DNA from: Anastatus disparis
Lineage: Eukaryota > Arthropoda > Insecta > Hymenoptera > Eupelmidae
Length of the DNA stretch: 64,000 nt
NCBI GenBank assembly: GCA_017163975.1
Contig: JAFFSR010000033.1
Coordinates: 328,501-392,500, forward strand
Direction: 5' to 3'
Below are positions 55,078 to 64,000 of the stretch, one piece after another. The notes below the pieces were generated by a model that was not told where the DNA came from, did no database searches, and worked only from the letters and a program-made list of their open reading frames with translations. The translations under genes were made by a program, and so were the position numbers. Position 1 is the first letter of the stretch. The number at the start of each line of letters is the position of its first letter.

Positions 55078-57400
55078 AAAAAGTGGAATAAAAGAAAAAA
55101 AATAAGGAAACCAATACTTACTAGGAGAGGCCCAGGCCTCTGGATCACGGATTTTGCTCAAACTTTGGGATAAGTTTCTGGGTGTCAAAATATGAAGAAA
55201 ACCAGAATTTTAAAATAACATTAATTAATAATAAATGCTAAAATGTAGTCCAATTTTTAAAACACTGTAGCTACAGGAAAAAATAATATTTTGATAAGCT
55301 GTAGGTGCTATTTCGAAAGGATTTAAATTTAGCTTTCATTTAAAAACAATTACAAGTGTCTAGTTGTTAATGCTAAAAAACTATAGGCGTTTGAAAATCT
55401 AGTAACTTTTTTAGTGATTTTCTCTAATTGCCTATAACTAGGGAAATTTTGAGCGTTAGGGTCTGAAATTCTGGTTTTCTCCATATTTTGATATCTAGAA
55501 TCTTATCCTAAAGTTTGAGCAAAATCCGTGACCCGGAGGCCTGGGCCTCTCCTAGTTAGTAGAATGTATTTGGTAAATCCGAAAGATAGAGAACGCTACT
55601 TTATTAGATTATTACTATTACATGTTAAAGGCGCCACATCTTTTGAAGATTTACGTACCATTGATAATGTAATATATACTTCGTTCTATGAAGCAGCTAA
55701 AGCTAAACAATTAATTAATGAAGATGAAGAATGGGACCGATGTTTAGAGGAAGCATCATTAACAGGATTCCCTCATGCTCTTTGTGAATTATTCGCTTTT
55801 ATTTGCATTTTTCATAATCCCATAAATGCACGAGATTTATACGAAAAATATAAAGATAAGTTTTATCATTCTAAATACGAAAAAGATATAGGCGAAATAT
55901 TGGCATTGAATGTTATTCAAAATTATTTACATATCAATGGATTTTCTTTAAATGATTTTAATTTACCTAACATAAGCACATACATAGAAGATAATGATGA
56001 TGAAACAATTTTAAATTATAATGATGATATTCTAAATGAATTGGAAACAAAAATAAATTCCTTAAAAGAGAAACAAAGACAAATATTTGACTCTACTATA
56101 AAAAGTTTAAATCAAAATAAACAAAAATATATTTTTATTGATGGACCAGGCGGAACAGGAAAAAGTTATTTACTTAACGTTTTAATAGCTTATTTTAAAT
56201 ATCATAATATACGTTACTTATGTGTTGCTTGGACAGGTATAGCAGTGAATTCATTGATTGATGGAAAAACAGTGCACACAACATTTAAACTACCGTTGAA
56301 TATAACAGATTGCACAACATGTAATGTTAAGGCTAACTCTGCAGAAGGAAAAAAATTAAAGGAATCGCAAATAATAATTTGGGATGAAATATCTATGACT
56401 TCCAAATTGGCTTTTGAGGCAGTTGATCGTCTTTTTCAAGATTTATGCGATGTACAACACCAACCCTTCGGTGGTAAAACTGTAATTGTATGAGAAGATT
56501 TTAGGCAAACATTACCAATTGTTCGTCATGGAAGTCGTTTTAATATTATAGAAAATTCGGTTAAATTTAGTTTATTATGGCAAAATTTTATGCGTACGAC
56601 ATTAAGTGAAAATCTGCGAGTTTCAGATAATGATATAAATTTCAAACAATGGTTATTAGATATCGGAGAAGGAAAACGTCGTAATCTTTTTAAAGATGAT
56701 AATAAACTAAGTGCTATACCAGAAAATCTTATCTTTAGAGAACATCTTGTCGAAGAAATATTTGGAAATAAAATAAAAATAAATAGTGAAAATCTAATAA
56801 ATAAAGTTATTTTGGCTCCTAAAAATAATGATGTTATTCAAATCAATAACGACGTTTTGAATATAATAGAAGGAGATTATTCCTAATGGACTTTCACCAC
56901 ATAAATAACATTTAAAAGTAAGAGCTATTATAATTCTTTTGAGAAATTTGAATGTAAATGAGGGACTTTGTAACGGGTCAAGGTTAATAGTAAAAAACCT
57001 ACTAAGATATTCTATCGAAGCTGAATTGGCAAGTGGAAAAAACAAAGGTAAATGAGTTTTCATTCTAAGAATAATTTTATCTCCATCCAAAGAAGATATC
57101 CCTTTTAACATGCAAAGAAAACAGTTTCCTATTAGATTAGGTTTTGCAATGACTATTAATAAATCCCAAGGACAATCTTATGAAAGAGTTGGTGTATATT
57201 TGCCATCACCCGTTCTCAGTCATGAACAATTATATGTTGCCCTTTTAAGGACAAAACATGAAAATAATTTAAAATTATTTTTAAGCAACAGCGCAATAGT
57301 CATTGGAGAAAATAAGAATGATCAAGACACAATTTATACAAAAAACATTGCGCTGTTGAATCGGCTGCATATGCACAGAAAGAAATTTGGCAATAAATAA
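55078..57400 (+). pseudogene. Helitron PIF1-type helicase domain
   Basis: This superfamily-1B helicase would unwind DNA during transposition. The frame gives KKWNKRKKIRKPI, then (after the foldback) RMYLVNPKDRERYFIRLLLL and HVKGATSFEDLRT, the diagnostic junction of Helitron proteins. Next come Walker A FIDGPGGTGKSYL (about 56140), Walker B IIIWDEISMTSK (about 56375), then an in-frame TGA (56491) where a Gly codon is expected before EDFRQTLPIVRHGSR. After that: WLLDIGEGKRR, VILAPKNNDVIQINNDVL, LLRNLNVNEGLCNGSRLIVK, then [14 protein letters not shown] sequence ([20 protein letters not shown]) and [20 protein letters not shown]. Three further stops or shifts occur between 56880 and 57110. It ends at TAA 57398-57400. 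Confidence 0.9.
55121..55555. mobile_element. foldback element, family A (copy A5), inside the Helitron helicase
   Basis: This 435-bp foldback begins CTAGGAGAGGCCCAGGCCTC and ends GAGGCCTGGGCCTCTCCTAG (perfect 20-base arms), with TTA at 55118-55120 and 55556-55558. Removing it and one TTA joins CCA-ATA-CTT-AGT-AGA-ATG in frame, i.e. the Helitron segment ...P-I-L-S-R-M-Y-L. The interior matches the A1 subfamily (CTAGTAACTTTTTTAGTGATTT). The apparent first 12 codons of the downstream open frame (55528-55563) derive from this element. Confidence 0.85.
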
Positions 57401-57661
57401 TTACCATATTTTGTTCGTGTACGATTTCAGAAGTAATCGAAATAATATATTTCGAATTCGGTAAAGCCTTTTTCTAAAAATTGTAATATACCATTACAAG
57501 AAGTTTTGGAATGCTGTATACATTGAATCCTGTATTACAAGGAACGCTAAAGTAAAAAATTGCCACTTATTTTATTTTCAAATTCAAATATAGTAATGTT
57601 AGTTATAATTACATTTAGTATTTCAAAAGACATTAAAATCTTCTAATGCCAAATTCCTTAC

Positions 57662-57862
57662 TGTGTAGGGATACGCTTTTAAATCGGCTGCATATGGGAA
57701 TGCGCTGTTGAATCAGCTACATATAGGACTGCGCTGTTGAATCGGCTGCATATGGGGATGCGCTGTTGAATCGGCTGCATATGGTGATGCGCTGTTGAAT
57801 CCGCTGCATATGGGGATGCGCTGTTGTACTGGCTGCACATAAAGATACACAGTCAAATCAAC
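57662..57862. repeat. 29-bp minisatellite derived from the helicase 3' coding end
   Basis: Six or so units of GCGCTGTTGAATCGGCTGCATATGGGGAT (29 bp; two halves shown here as one motif of period 29) run in tandem. The first 24 bases of the unit are identical to the helicase coding sequence at about 57349-57372, just before its stop codon. The last units (57820-57862) are more diverged. It is separated from its source by about 300 bases. Confidence 0.85.
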
Positions 57863-57916
57863 TGCTTAATAATCATTGCTAAATATTGTGCTAATAAGCA
57901 TCTGGAGCGGAGCCTG

Positions 57917-58261
57917 TTATAAAAAAATTTTAAAAAAACGCTCCACTGACAAATTCTTTAAAAAATAACAGGCTTGGATGAAATGCTTTATTAGAGTAAA
58001 AAATAAAAATGCAAGAGAGGACAAAAATGCAAGAAGCTGAAAAATATCAGAAGAGCAAGATATACTAGGAAAAAGAACAAAGAAAAAATAAAAAGCGAGG
58101 CCAAGCGAAAAAGACAGCAAGAGACAGAAAGAAAGAGAATGCATGGGAGAACAAAAAGAAGCGTAAGGAAGCAAGACGTGGGAATTCGAGAAAAAGCATG
58201 AGAATGCGTGAGAAAACGTAGGAAATCGAGAGAGAATGTAAGAGAGCAAGAGAGAGAGAGA
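57917..58261. repeat. purine-rich low-complexity tract
   Basis: The + strand is dominated by GA, AAGA and GCAAGA patterns (AGAAAAAGCATGAGAATGCG, GAGAGCAAGAGAGAGAGAG). The - strand therefore shows a long Ser/Phe/Leu-rich frame (58309-57917), which I do not regard as a gene. Confidence 0.6.
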
Positions 58262-58480
58262 CCTAATTTGGTACTTATAATAAATGCTTACAAGAATTTG
58301 TTTACTCATTTACACTTCAAAAATATAATCGATTCCTCCAGTCATATATGTAGAAAATACAAAAATTAAAGCAGCAAAAACATACAAAATATTGTCATAA
58401 AGCAAAAAATGCCGACTTGACATATGTCACATGCAAAAAAACCATATGAATGACTGAATAAATTATTAATTGAGCCCAAA
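58262..58480. repeat. partial copy of the 42580 foldback
   Basis: GGTACTTATAATAAATGCTTAC, then TTTACTCATTTACACTTCAAAAATATAAT, then GATTCCTCCAGTCATATATGTAGAAAATAC, then AAAATGCCGACTTGACATATG correspond in order to 42590-42760. Only the left half is present. Confidence 0.65.
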
Positions 58481-58744
58481 AATCAAATAGAAAATAAGAC
58501 CCGAAAAAAGACTGAAAAAATAAAGCCAAAAAAATTAGGATAAAAATATAGCAACTATGAAAAAATAAGGCCCTAAAGGTAAGGCAAAAAATTATGATAT
58601 CTTCAAATTATTAATGCTTCACTATCCTTTATAAAATAATTCTTTTCTGGTATCTTTTGTTCACGGTAGCGTACAATATAAAAAAGTTATTTGACTCTAT
58701 ATAAATTAAAAATTTTTAATCCTAGAAACATTTATGAAAAAAAA

Positions 58745-59093
58745 AATTTTTGGAAAAGAAAAAATTATTGGGCCCAAAAAAATATAAGGCTCAAAAAATA
58801 TAGAGAAGGAAAAATTATTGGGCCCTAAAAAATATAAGGCTCAAAAAATATAGAGAAGAAAAAATCATTGGGCCCAAAAAATATAAGGCTCAAAAAAATG
58901 TATAAGTCCAAAAAAATATAAGGCTCAAGAAAATATAAGGCCAAAAAAATATTAGGCTAAAAAAAAGGCCCTAGAAAATATAATGCTCAAAAAATATAGA
59001 GAAGAAAAAATTAGTGGGCCCAAAAAAATGTGAGGTCCAAAAAAATATATGGCTCAATAAATATAGAGAAGAAAAAATTATTGGGTCCAAAAA
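58745..59093. repeat. ~51-bp minisatellite next to the copia LTR
   Basis: Units contain ATTGGGCCCAAAAAAATATAAGGCTC and AAAAAATATAGAGAAGAAAAAATT; starts recur at about 58767, 58818 and 58868, with degenerate units up to 59093. The array stops exactly where the LTR begins (TGTTAAATAATT at 59094), so the retroelement probably inserted into the array. Confidence 0.7.
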
Positions 59094-59336
59094 TGTTAAA
59101 TAATTAATAAAAGCAGAGCACAATTTTTATTAAATGAAAAGTATTTATTTAATCAATACAAGAATAACTTAATTAAATGATCTCTCTATACAATAATGAA
59201 ATACAAGCTCTGACTTTAACAGACGGACTTGAACTGAACTGAACGACGACGAGACGCAACTTGATTCTCTTCAACTGTCTATTAAAATATTCTCAATAGG
59301 TGGCGACACCTAGTATGAGTGTGTATATTTTCAACA
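59094..59336 (-). mobile_element. 3' LTR of the copia element
   Basis: On the - strand a purine run GGGAGGGAG (59345-59337), the polypurine tract, is followed by TGTTGAAAATATACACACTC; the LTR ends ATTATTTAACA at 59094. It is 243 bp with terminal TGTT...AACA. AATAAA-type signals lie in its last third (TTAAATAAATAC, TTTAATAAAAATTG). The 5' LTR must be beyond 64000. Confidence 0.75.
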
Positions 59337-60000
59337 CTCCCTCCCACACTCATACATATTTTAATTAAAGGAGTTGTAGCATATTTCTCGTTCCTATTGT
59401 TTCTGTTCTGATCGTTCATTTAGTTCCTGTAATATAGAGAAAAAGTTTGTTAATAACTTAACTAAAATACATATCAGAAATATAATCAGTCAATGTTATC
59501 AGTCGTTAAATATTTGTTTGGTCAGTCGTTCATGTAATTCAAATGACAAAGGTTTTGTGAATACATCAGTTATCTGACTTTTAGAGGAAATTCAATTGAC
59601 ATTAATTAAACCTCTAGTTACACATTCCTTTACATAATGTTCTTTTATTTCGGTCATATGTCTTAATTTGTTTTCACCTCCAGTCTTAACGCTTGCTTCT
59701 GCTGCCTTGTTATCACACCATAATAGAATTGGTGCTAATTCTTGTTTTAACAATCTTTTAAAATTTGATATAAGGATATCAATTCTTGAGCGCATTCGTT
59801 TATAGAAACATATTTCTGTCTGTGAGTTCTTCAGGATGTTGTGTCTTCGAAAAACTTGATCACATAGCTACTGGTCGTAAGAGAATTTTCGCAGTCGTCA
59901 AAACTTGCATCTGAAAATCCTTGTAAACAGTTGTTCTGTCCTTTATATCTAAGTTCAAAGTCTTTTGTTCTTCTTAATTATTCAAATACTCTTTCAATCT
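59337..60000 (-). pseudogene. copia RNase H region
   Basis: The frame 59795-59592 carries APILLWCDNKAAEASVKTGG, then LRHMTEIKEHYVKECVTRGL, corresponding to the copia RNase H motifs (x-x-x-C-D-N-x-x-A and x-x-x-K-H-I-D-x-x-x-H-x-x-R-E). Upstream parts (to about 60000) are broken by stops. The rest up to the polypurine tract is the C-terminal tail and untranslated DNA. Confidence 0.75.
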
Positions 60001-60299
60001 TCTACCAGTCATTTTTCAGTAAAGTTGATTTGGTGTCTGCATAGAGTATTTACCTCATATGCAATTTCTGGCCTGCTTGCATTGGTTTCTTCTTTTCTTC
60101 ACGCTGTCTTCTCTTCCTATTGGCTACCTGATTGATTACCATAGGTGTTCGTTGGGTGGGTGATTGATCCAAAATAAACTTCTTTAGCATTTTGTTTATT
60201 TATTGTTCTTGCTTAATGCTCAGTATCCTTTTTTTTTTGTCTTATTTTATTTCTGAGCCTAAAGAACTTTTAGTCTCACCAGTTTCTGTCATTTTAAAT

Positions 60300-60970
60300 T
60301 CTTTCTTTACATTTGTCTTCATTCTTTCAAGCATCTTTACATTGTTGCAAACTAGCATGTCATCTGCATACTAAATCAAGATAAGAAATCCGTCTTTTTC
60401 TTGCTGAGTAAATAGACAAGACTCATTGTTGAATGATCTAAGTTCACATTTCTTTACTGTCTTTTTAAGTCTTTCATTCCAACATTTTAAACTGACTTTC
60501 AGATCGTATAAAGCATTTTCCAATACACACATCTTGTTTTGTTTGATCCTTTCATAAGCAGTCATCCCTTCAGATATTTCCATATATATCTCATTGCTTC
60601 AATATCCATTTACATCTTCGCGTCTTCACGTTCATCTGACATATTTTTAAATCTAATTTGTTTGCCATTGCCAGTATAGATCTGATTAAATGTAATCGTG
60701 AATCCGGTGCATATGTTTCTTGCATGTCATACTCATTTCTGTCTTTAAAACTACAAATTACTAGTCTGGCTTTATATCTTATTTTACTGTCTTCTTTCTT
60801 TTAAATACCCATCTTGAATGTATAATGTTTGATCTTTTTCTGTCATTCATTACTATTGAACTGTCAACTAATTTTCATACATTATTCTTATACATACATT
60901 CTAATTCTTCAATAATAGTTTTGGTCCATTTTTTTTTTATTTTTGTTTATCTTTTGACTTCATGGCTCTT
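60300..60970 (-). pseudogene. copia reverse transcriptase, with stops
   Basis: Reading leftward, fragments include MKSKDKQK near 60955 (RT N-terminus), then NGYxSNEIYMEI near 60595, then MTAYERIKQNKMCVLENALY, DLKVSLKCWNERLK and NNESCLFTQQEKDGFLILI, a stop (TAG at about 60376) and the catalytic YADDMLVCNN. These follow the copia RT order (K-A-L-Y-G-L-K-Q-x-P-R-x-W, D-x-C-L-F, Y-x-D-D). The catalytic Asp pair is intact. Confidence 0.8.
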
Positions 60971-61424
60971 AAGTTTGTACTCAGGTCATTATTTATTTCT
61001 GCTAATAAAACATAAGTTTCTTCATTTATCTTATTTTCTGTACTTGTTTGTGTTTCCATTTATAATTCAATCTGTCGTTTTGTTTTCTCTCCCTCCGATT
61101 CTTGCACTTCATATTCACTATTTTTCTTAACTTTTGTCGATTGTCCTACTAATTTTTTTTTTTTATTTTCTCTCTCTCCAATCCTTATTACTTTTTATCA
61201 GTCTTATTATTTTCGTTTCTTGGTTGTCTAACTGATCTTTGGACTTTCTCTCCCTCCGGCTTTTGTATTAGTGTTTCATCTTCATTGTCTTCTAATACAA
61301 AATTCACAAACTATGTATCTTTATCTTTTCATCAATTTGTTTCCAGTCTTGTGTATCAGTTGCTGCATATCTGTCCTTGTAGACTAATTTTTTGTTGAAT
61401 CGTACATCTCTGCTTTCGTATAGT
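60970..61424 (-). pseudogene. copia integrase-RT linker; integrase core not found
   Basis: This region reads as a charged linker in one frame (EDNEDETLIQKPEGEKVQRS, VRQPRNENNKTDKK), like the domain between copia integrase and RT. The D-D-E catalytic core, normally about 150-200 residues after GAG-pre-integrase, should lie here, but only about 150 codons separate the GAG-pre-integrase end from RT. The core therefore appears deleted. A divergent core in broken frames cannot be excluded by eye. Confidence 0.55.
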
Positions 61425-61652
61425 TTACATAAAACCCATTGTGTCTGTATTCATTATTTGCAAAGGTTCAATTGTTCTATGCTTGACTGTCTTAAATGGC
61501 AATTTGTTAAACTTTGCAATCATATACACTTCACAGTCTTTCAACGTATCATCAAATACAGCCTGTTTTAAAGTTTTGAAATTAGGAAATTTTAATTGTA
61601 ATTTTCTTAAATAATCAACTGATGCATGACCCATTCGAAAATGCCACAACAT
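61425..61652 (-). pseudogene. copia GAG-pre-integrase domain
   Basis: The open stretch begins LWHFRMGHASVDYLRKLQ, the classic L-W-H-x-R-x-G-H-x-S motif, and continues to KDCEVYMIAKFNKLPF, where a C-x2-C pair is expected but only one Cys remains, then the integrase-proximal D-T-M-G. It stops at 61423. Confidence 0.8.
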
Positions 61653-61922
61653 AGCGTAGTTGTTTGTATTTATTTTCTCCGTCGCTTTTGTATTTTCAAT
61701 CTCACATTAAGATTCTTCACTGACTTTAAAATCATGCGATTTATAAATATTTCTGTCTGCAGTCTAAATATTTTTCTTCTGTGACTGTCTGATTTTCTTG
61801 CTTTTCATTAAATTGATTATTTTCTTCAATATTCTGTTCTTCATTCATTTTACTTGTCGTTATATATACTAGAACCTGTCTTTGTTTTTAATTATTTTCT
61901 GTCGCTTCTGATTCAAATTCAA

Positions 61923-62560
61923 TCAACCAATAGGGCTATCATATATTGGTAAGGATGAAAAATTTTCATTTAAGTTTCCTATGCAGATTACTCCGTCTAA
62001 TATAATAAATTTTTCATCAGTCGTATTTGTTTGCACGCTTCCTTCTCCCTTAGATTTAAGATTTGCGCTGCAGTCTTTATTTGCGCATTGGACTCCGTCC
62101 AGTTGTTTAATAAATGTCTTGAAAATCAACTTTGAATTTGTCAAACGTTCTGTCGCACCACTGTCAGCACTCGGTTCATTAGTCTTCTTGTTTCTAGATT
62201 CTAATTGGTTAAAACTGCCTCCTTTTTGATATTTTTCTCTGTCGTATTTTACATAATTTTCTTGTCTCCTTTTATTGACAGATTTTGCTCGTTTTTGATT
62301 GACAATATTAATTAGATTAGCTATCTCATTTGTGAATGCTGTCCGACTTGTACTTTCTTTACTTTTATTATTATAATATTTTGATTCATACCTTTTTCTG
62401 TCTTTCTGTCTCGAGTGTCCCTGACGCTTTGGACTTGTTGAAATCACATGATCACGGGTAAATATCTGACAAAAGTAACAATTCTTTATGCTATTTCCCT
62501 GTCATGAGCAGTCGCTGGCACAGTACCCATAACTGTCGCATTCAAAACATCGCACTTTCT
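61923..62560 (-). pseudogene. copia protease and zinc-knuckle region
   Basis: Near 62545-62505 the - strand reads CFECDSYGYCASDC, a C-x2-C-x4-(H)-x4-C knuckle in which His is Tyr. A TGA separates it from the 174-codon frame starting at 62447, which has a basic, Ser-rich linker (RQKDRKRYESKYYNNKS) and the protease motif SADSGATERLTNS with catalytic Asp at about 62165. Copia proteases usually read D-S-G-A-S/T-x-H-M, so this is a diverged but recognisable copy. Confidence 0.75.
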
Positions 62561-62754
62561 GTATCGCCCTTGATTTGACCGGCATAGCTGTCGCTTGATG
62601 GCTTTCAACCTGTATAATAAGTAACTTTAGTTTATCATAAGATAACCCTTTCACCATAACCATTTCTGTCATAAAATTTATTCCTTCTTACTATTTCTTC
62701 AAATCTGTCTATAAAATTAACTGCCTTTTCTTTCGCTGGATTATACTGTATGTT

Positions 62755-62793
<39 letters not shown>

Positions 62794-63807
62794 ATACTAG
62801 ATGAAGTTACATTTACCTCGCTTCAATTTAATTTTTTCGCTTTAATTTCTTTAATTCTGTTCAACAATTCAACTAAATCTTTAATTTTCATAACTCTAGC
62901 ATAATAGTCTTTATCTATTCTATTTATTAAAATGTCACGAACTTTCATTTGCTACAATAGTACTATCTACAACATACAATAAGTCCAGCGAACTTAATTC
63001 AGACATAAAATAATCCAAAGTTTTCAAATGTGATTTGAGTCGTTAATTTATAATAGCGTTTTACTGGTCCGTCTTTTCTAGTTAGTCCGGTTTTAATAAT
63101 TTCTGTCAATTGTTTAAAAACGTCTAAAATACTGTCATTTTCTTTATTAAGTCTTTTATCAACCTTTATTTGTATTAAACGCGATATTTTCAATTTATTT
63201 ACCAGTCCTAAGTATTCGTCCAAGACTGTCGAGTTCCCGAAACCTTCTGCGTTAAGTGTATAATTTTCAAAATCATTGTTTACCTTATATGTCGTTTTGC
63301 TGTCTTTAGATTTATCTGTTCTTTCTGACTCGTTACCTGTAGTAATTCTCTTTTCCCTGTTCAAATTTCTCCCTCATTGCGTTCAGAGCCTGGTCGTCAA
63401 AGACCCACATGGCGCTTCTCTTCTTCACCATCAAAGCCATCAAATCATCATCTCCTTTCCGCTCTATTCTTCTTTTCTTCGCCTCTCTTGCTCTTTGCCA
63501 TTTTTGCCTTAACTGTATTGAGTTTATCCATTACCTTGTCCAGTTTATCAGATAGGTCAGCCAATTTTGCTTCAGTCATTTCATTCATTCTGTTTTCTGT
63601 CTCCGTCTTTATTTCTGCCGTTTCAGTCGTATTGTAATGCTTATCTGTCTCTTCTCTGTCTTTAGCTCCGTCTTCGTTCTTATTTTCATCTGTTTTTCTG
63701 TCGTATACATATTTTCCCAATACATCATTCAATTTTGCTGTCAAACCTTTGATTTGTTTTTGTCTTTCCTTAACTGTCGCTATTTGACCTCCTGCAGTTA
63801 CTTTAAC

Positions 63808-63838
<31 letters not shown>

Positions 63839-63966
63839 CACAGAACCGTCTTCAAAACCGACACTTTATTCTACTTTCTGTCCTGTCTCGTTATATAGCC
63901 CCTCCGTCTTCTCAGTCTCATTGCTGTCGTTAATTCTGTCTTTTCTCTCTTTCTTATCAGTCATAG
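62561..63966 (-). pseudogene. copia gag, broken by poly-A tracts
   Basis: From ATG at 63963-63965 a charged N-terminus (MTDKKERKDRINDSNETEKT) is followed by a stop and a ~27-base A run (63812-63838). Then comes a coiled-coil-like segment (63744-63448: IKGLTAKLNDVLGKYVYDRK, TEAKLADLSDKLDKVMDKLN), then 63364-62999 (LDEYLGLVNKLKISRLIQIK, NENDSILDVFKQLTEIIKT), similar in style to copia gag capsid helices. A second A run (about 32 bases) lies at 62757-62788. The gag assignment comes from position and helical content; no capsid signature was verified. Confidence 0.55.
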
Positions 63967-64000
63967 TGTGGCCACCTGTCGTACAATAGGGCATATATAA

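Larger units (their letters stand above)
43418..57400 (+). mobile_element. decayed Helitron with a C48-protease domain, interrupted four times
   Basis: Helitrons are rolling-circle DNA transposons encoding a Rep/helicase. The reading order is: protease-like domain, basic repeat region, Helitron N-terminal domain, HUH-type Rep, PIF1-type helicase. About 6.5 kb of element sequence is spread over 14 kb because of insertions at 43546-43930, 46692-47715, 49277-55077 and 55121-55555. It also has frameshifts and stops (for example 44290, 48325, 48630, 56491), so it cannot encode an active protein. The 5'-TC and 3'-CTRR/hairpin ends were not located with confidence. Confidence 0.85.
59094..64000 (-). 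mobile_element. Ty1/copia-like retrotransposon, degraded, right end outside window
   Basis: From right to left on the - strand: gag, CCHC-like knuckle, DSG protease, GAG-pre-integrase, RT, RNase H, polypurine tract and LTR. Integrase preceding RT is the copia order. Numerous stops and frame breaks, a missing integrase core and two poly-T interruptions show that it is inactive. The coding strand is unusually rich in GAC(A/G)G compared with the rest of the window. Confidence 0.8.

Noticed and set aside
57662..57862. 29-bp direct repeats resembling a CRISPR array
   Set aside because: Units are contiguous with no spacers and derive from Helitron coding sequence in a eukaryotic context.
57917..58309. 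130-codon - strand Ser/Phe/Leu-rich frame with apparent membrane segments
   Set aside because: It is the complement of a purine-rich low-complexity tract.
60825..63933. Several + strand hydrophobic frames across the copia region
   Set aside because: They are shadows of the A-rich - strand gag and pol sequence.
1..64000. tRNA, rRNA or snRNA genes
   Set aside because: No cloverleaf with A and B box motifs and no rRNA-like conserved block was noticed by eye; a covariance-model scan would be needed to exclude divergent ones.

Overview
This window is a stretch of an AT-rich eukaryotic genome, most likely an insect. It shows no operons, rRNA, tRNA or CRISPR. The host signals are one well-formed coding exon of a PHF14-type PHD-finger gene (35108-35393, + strand), with splice sites at both ends, and a decayed stretch that reads like the C-terminal part of nucleoporin Nup205 (about 22600-24450, - strand), which still carries a short 70-bp intron. 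Nearly everything else is transposable-element DNA, and much of it is nested.

Layout. (1) 667-15544: a Ty3/gypsy-like retrotransposon on the - strand. A primer-binding-site-like sequence and an LTR lie at the right, followed leftward by gag remnant, aspartic protease, reverse transcriptase, RNase H and DDE integrase. It is interrupted by a piggyBac-like MITE, a foldback with a second foldback inside it, a 2.8-kb TIR element carrying a solo LTR, and a 2.4-kb element made of ~163-bp repeats. (2) 15545-35000: AT-rich DNA with palindromes, foldback MITEs, a LINE reverse-transcriptase fragment split by a foldback, a pogo/Tigger-type element nested in another TIR element, the Nup205 relic, several microsatellites and two GC-richer islands with no recognised gene. 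(3) 35000-43000: the PHF14 exon, a cluster of foldbacks, a GT-rich expanded tract, a third LTR copy and a diverged direct duplication. (4) 43418-57400: a decayed Helitron on the + strand with a C48/Ulp1-like cysteine-protease domain, a basic repeat region, Helitron N-terminal domain, Rep domain and PIF1-type helicase. Four elements of different families split it; at three sites removing the insert and one target duplication restores the reading frame exactly, and at the fourth the A-run makes this ambiguous. (5) 57660-59093: minisatellites. (6) 59094-64000: a Ty1/copia element on the - strand with its 3' LTR, RNase H, RT, GAG-pre-integrase, protease and gag, apparently lacking the integrase catalytic core and running off the right edge.

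The clearest unusual structures are: the protease-bearing Helitron; a family of foldback elements with ends C(C/T/A)AGGAGAG and 3-bp duplications (TTA, once TCA) that hit the same TTAGTAGAA-like target three times; TTAA-flanked foldbacks of 380-403 bp; a TIR element with subterminal 28-bp arrays; a repeat element with fixed ends enclosing ~163-bp tandem units; and a 29-bp minisatellite that repeats the last coding segment of the Helitron helicase. All family assignments rest on reading motifs by eye; no database search was run.
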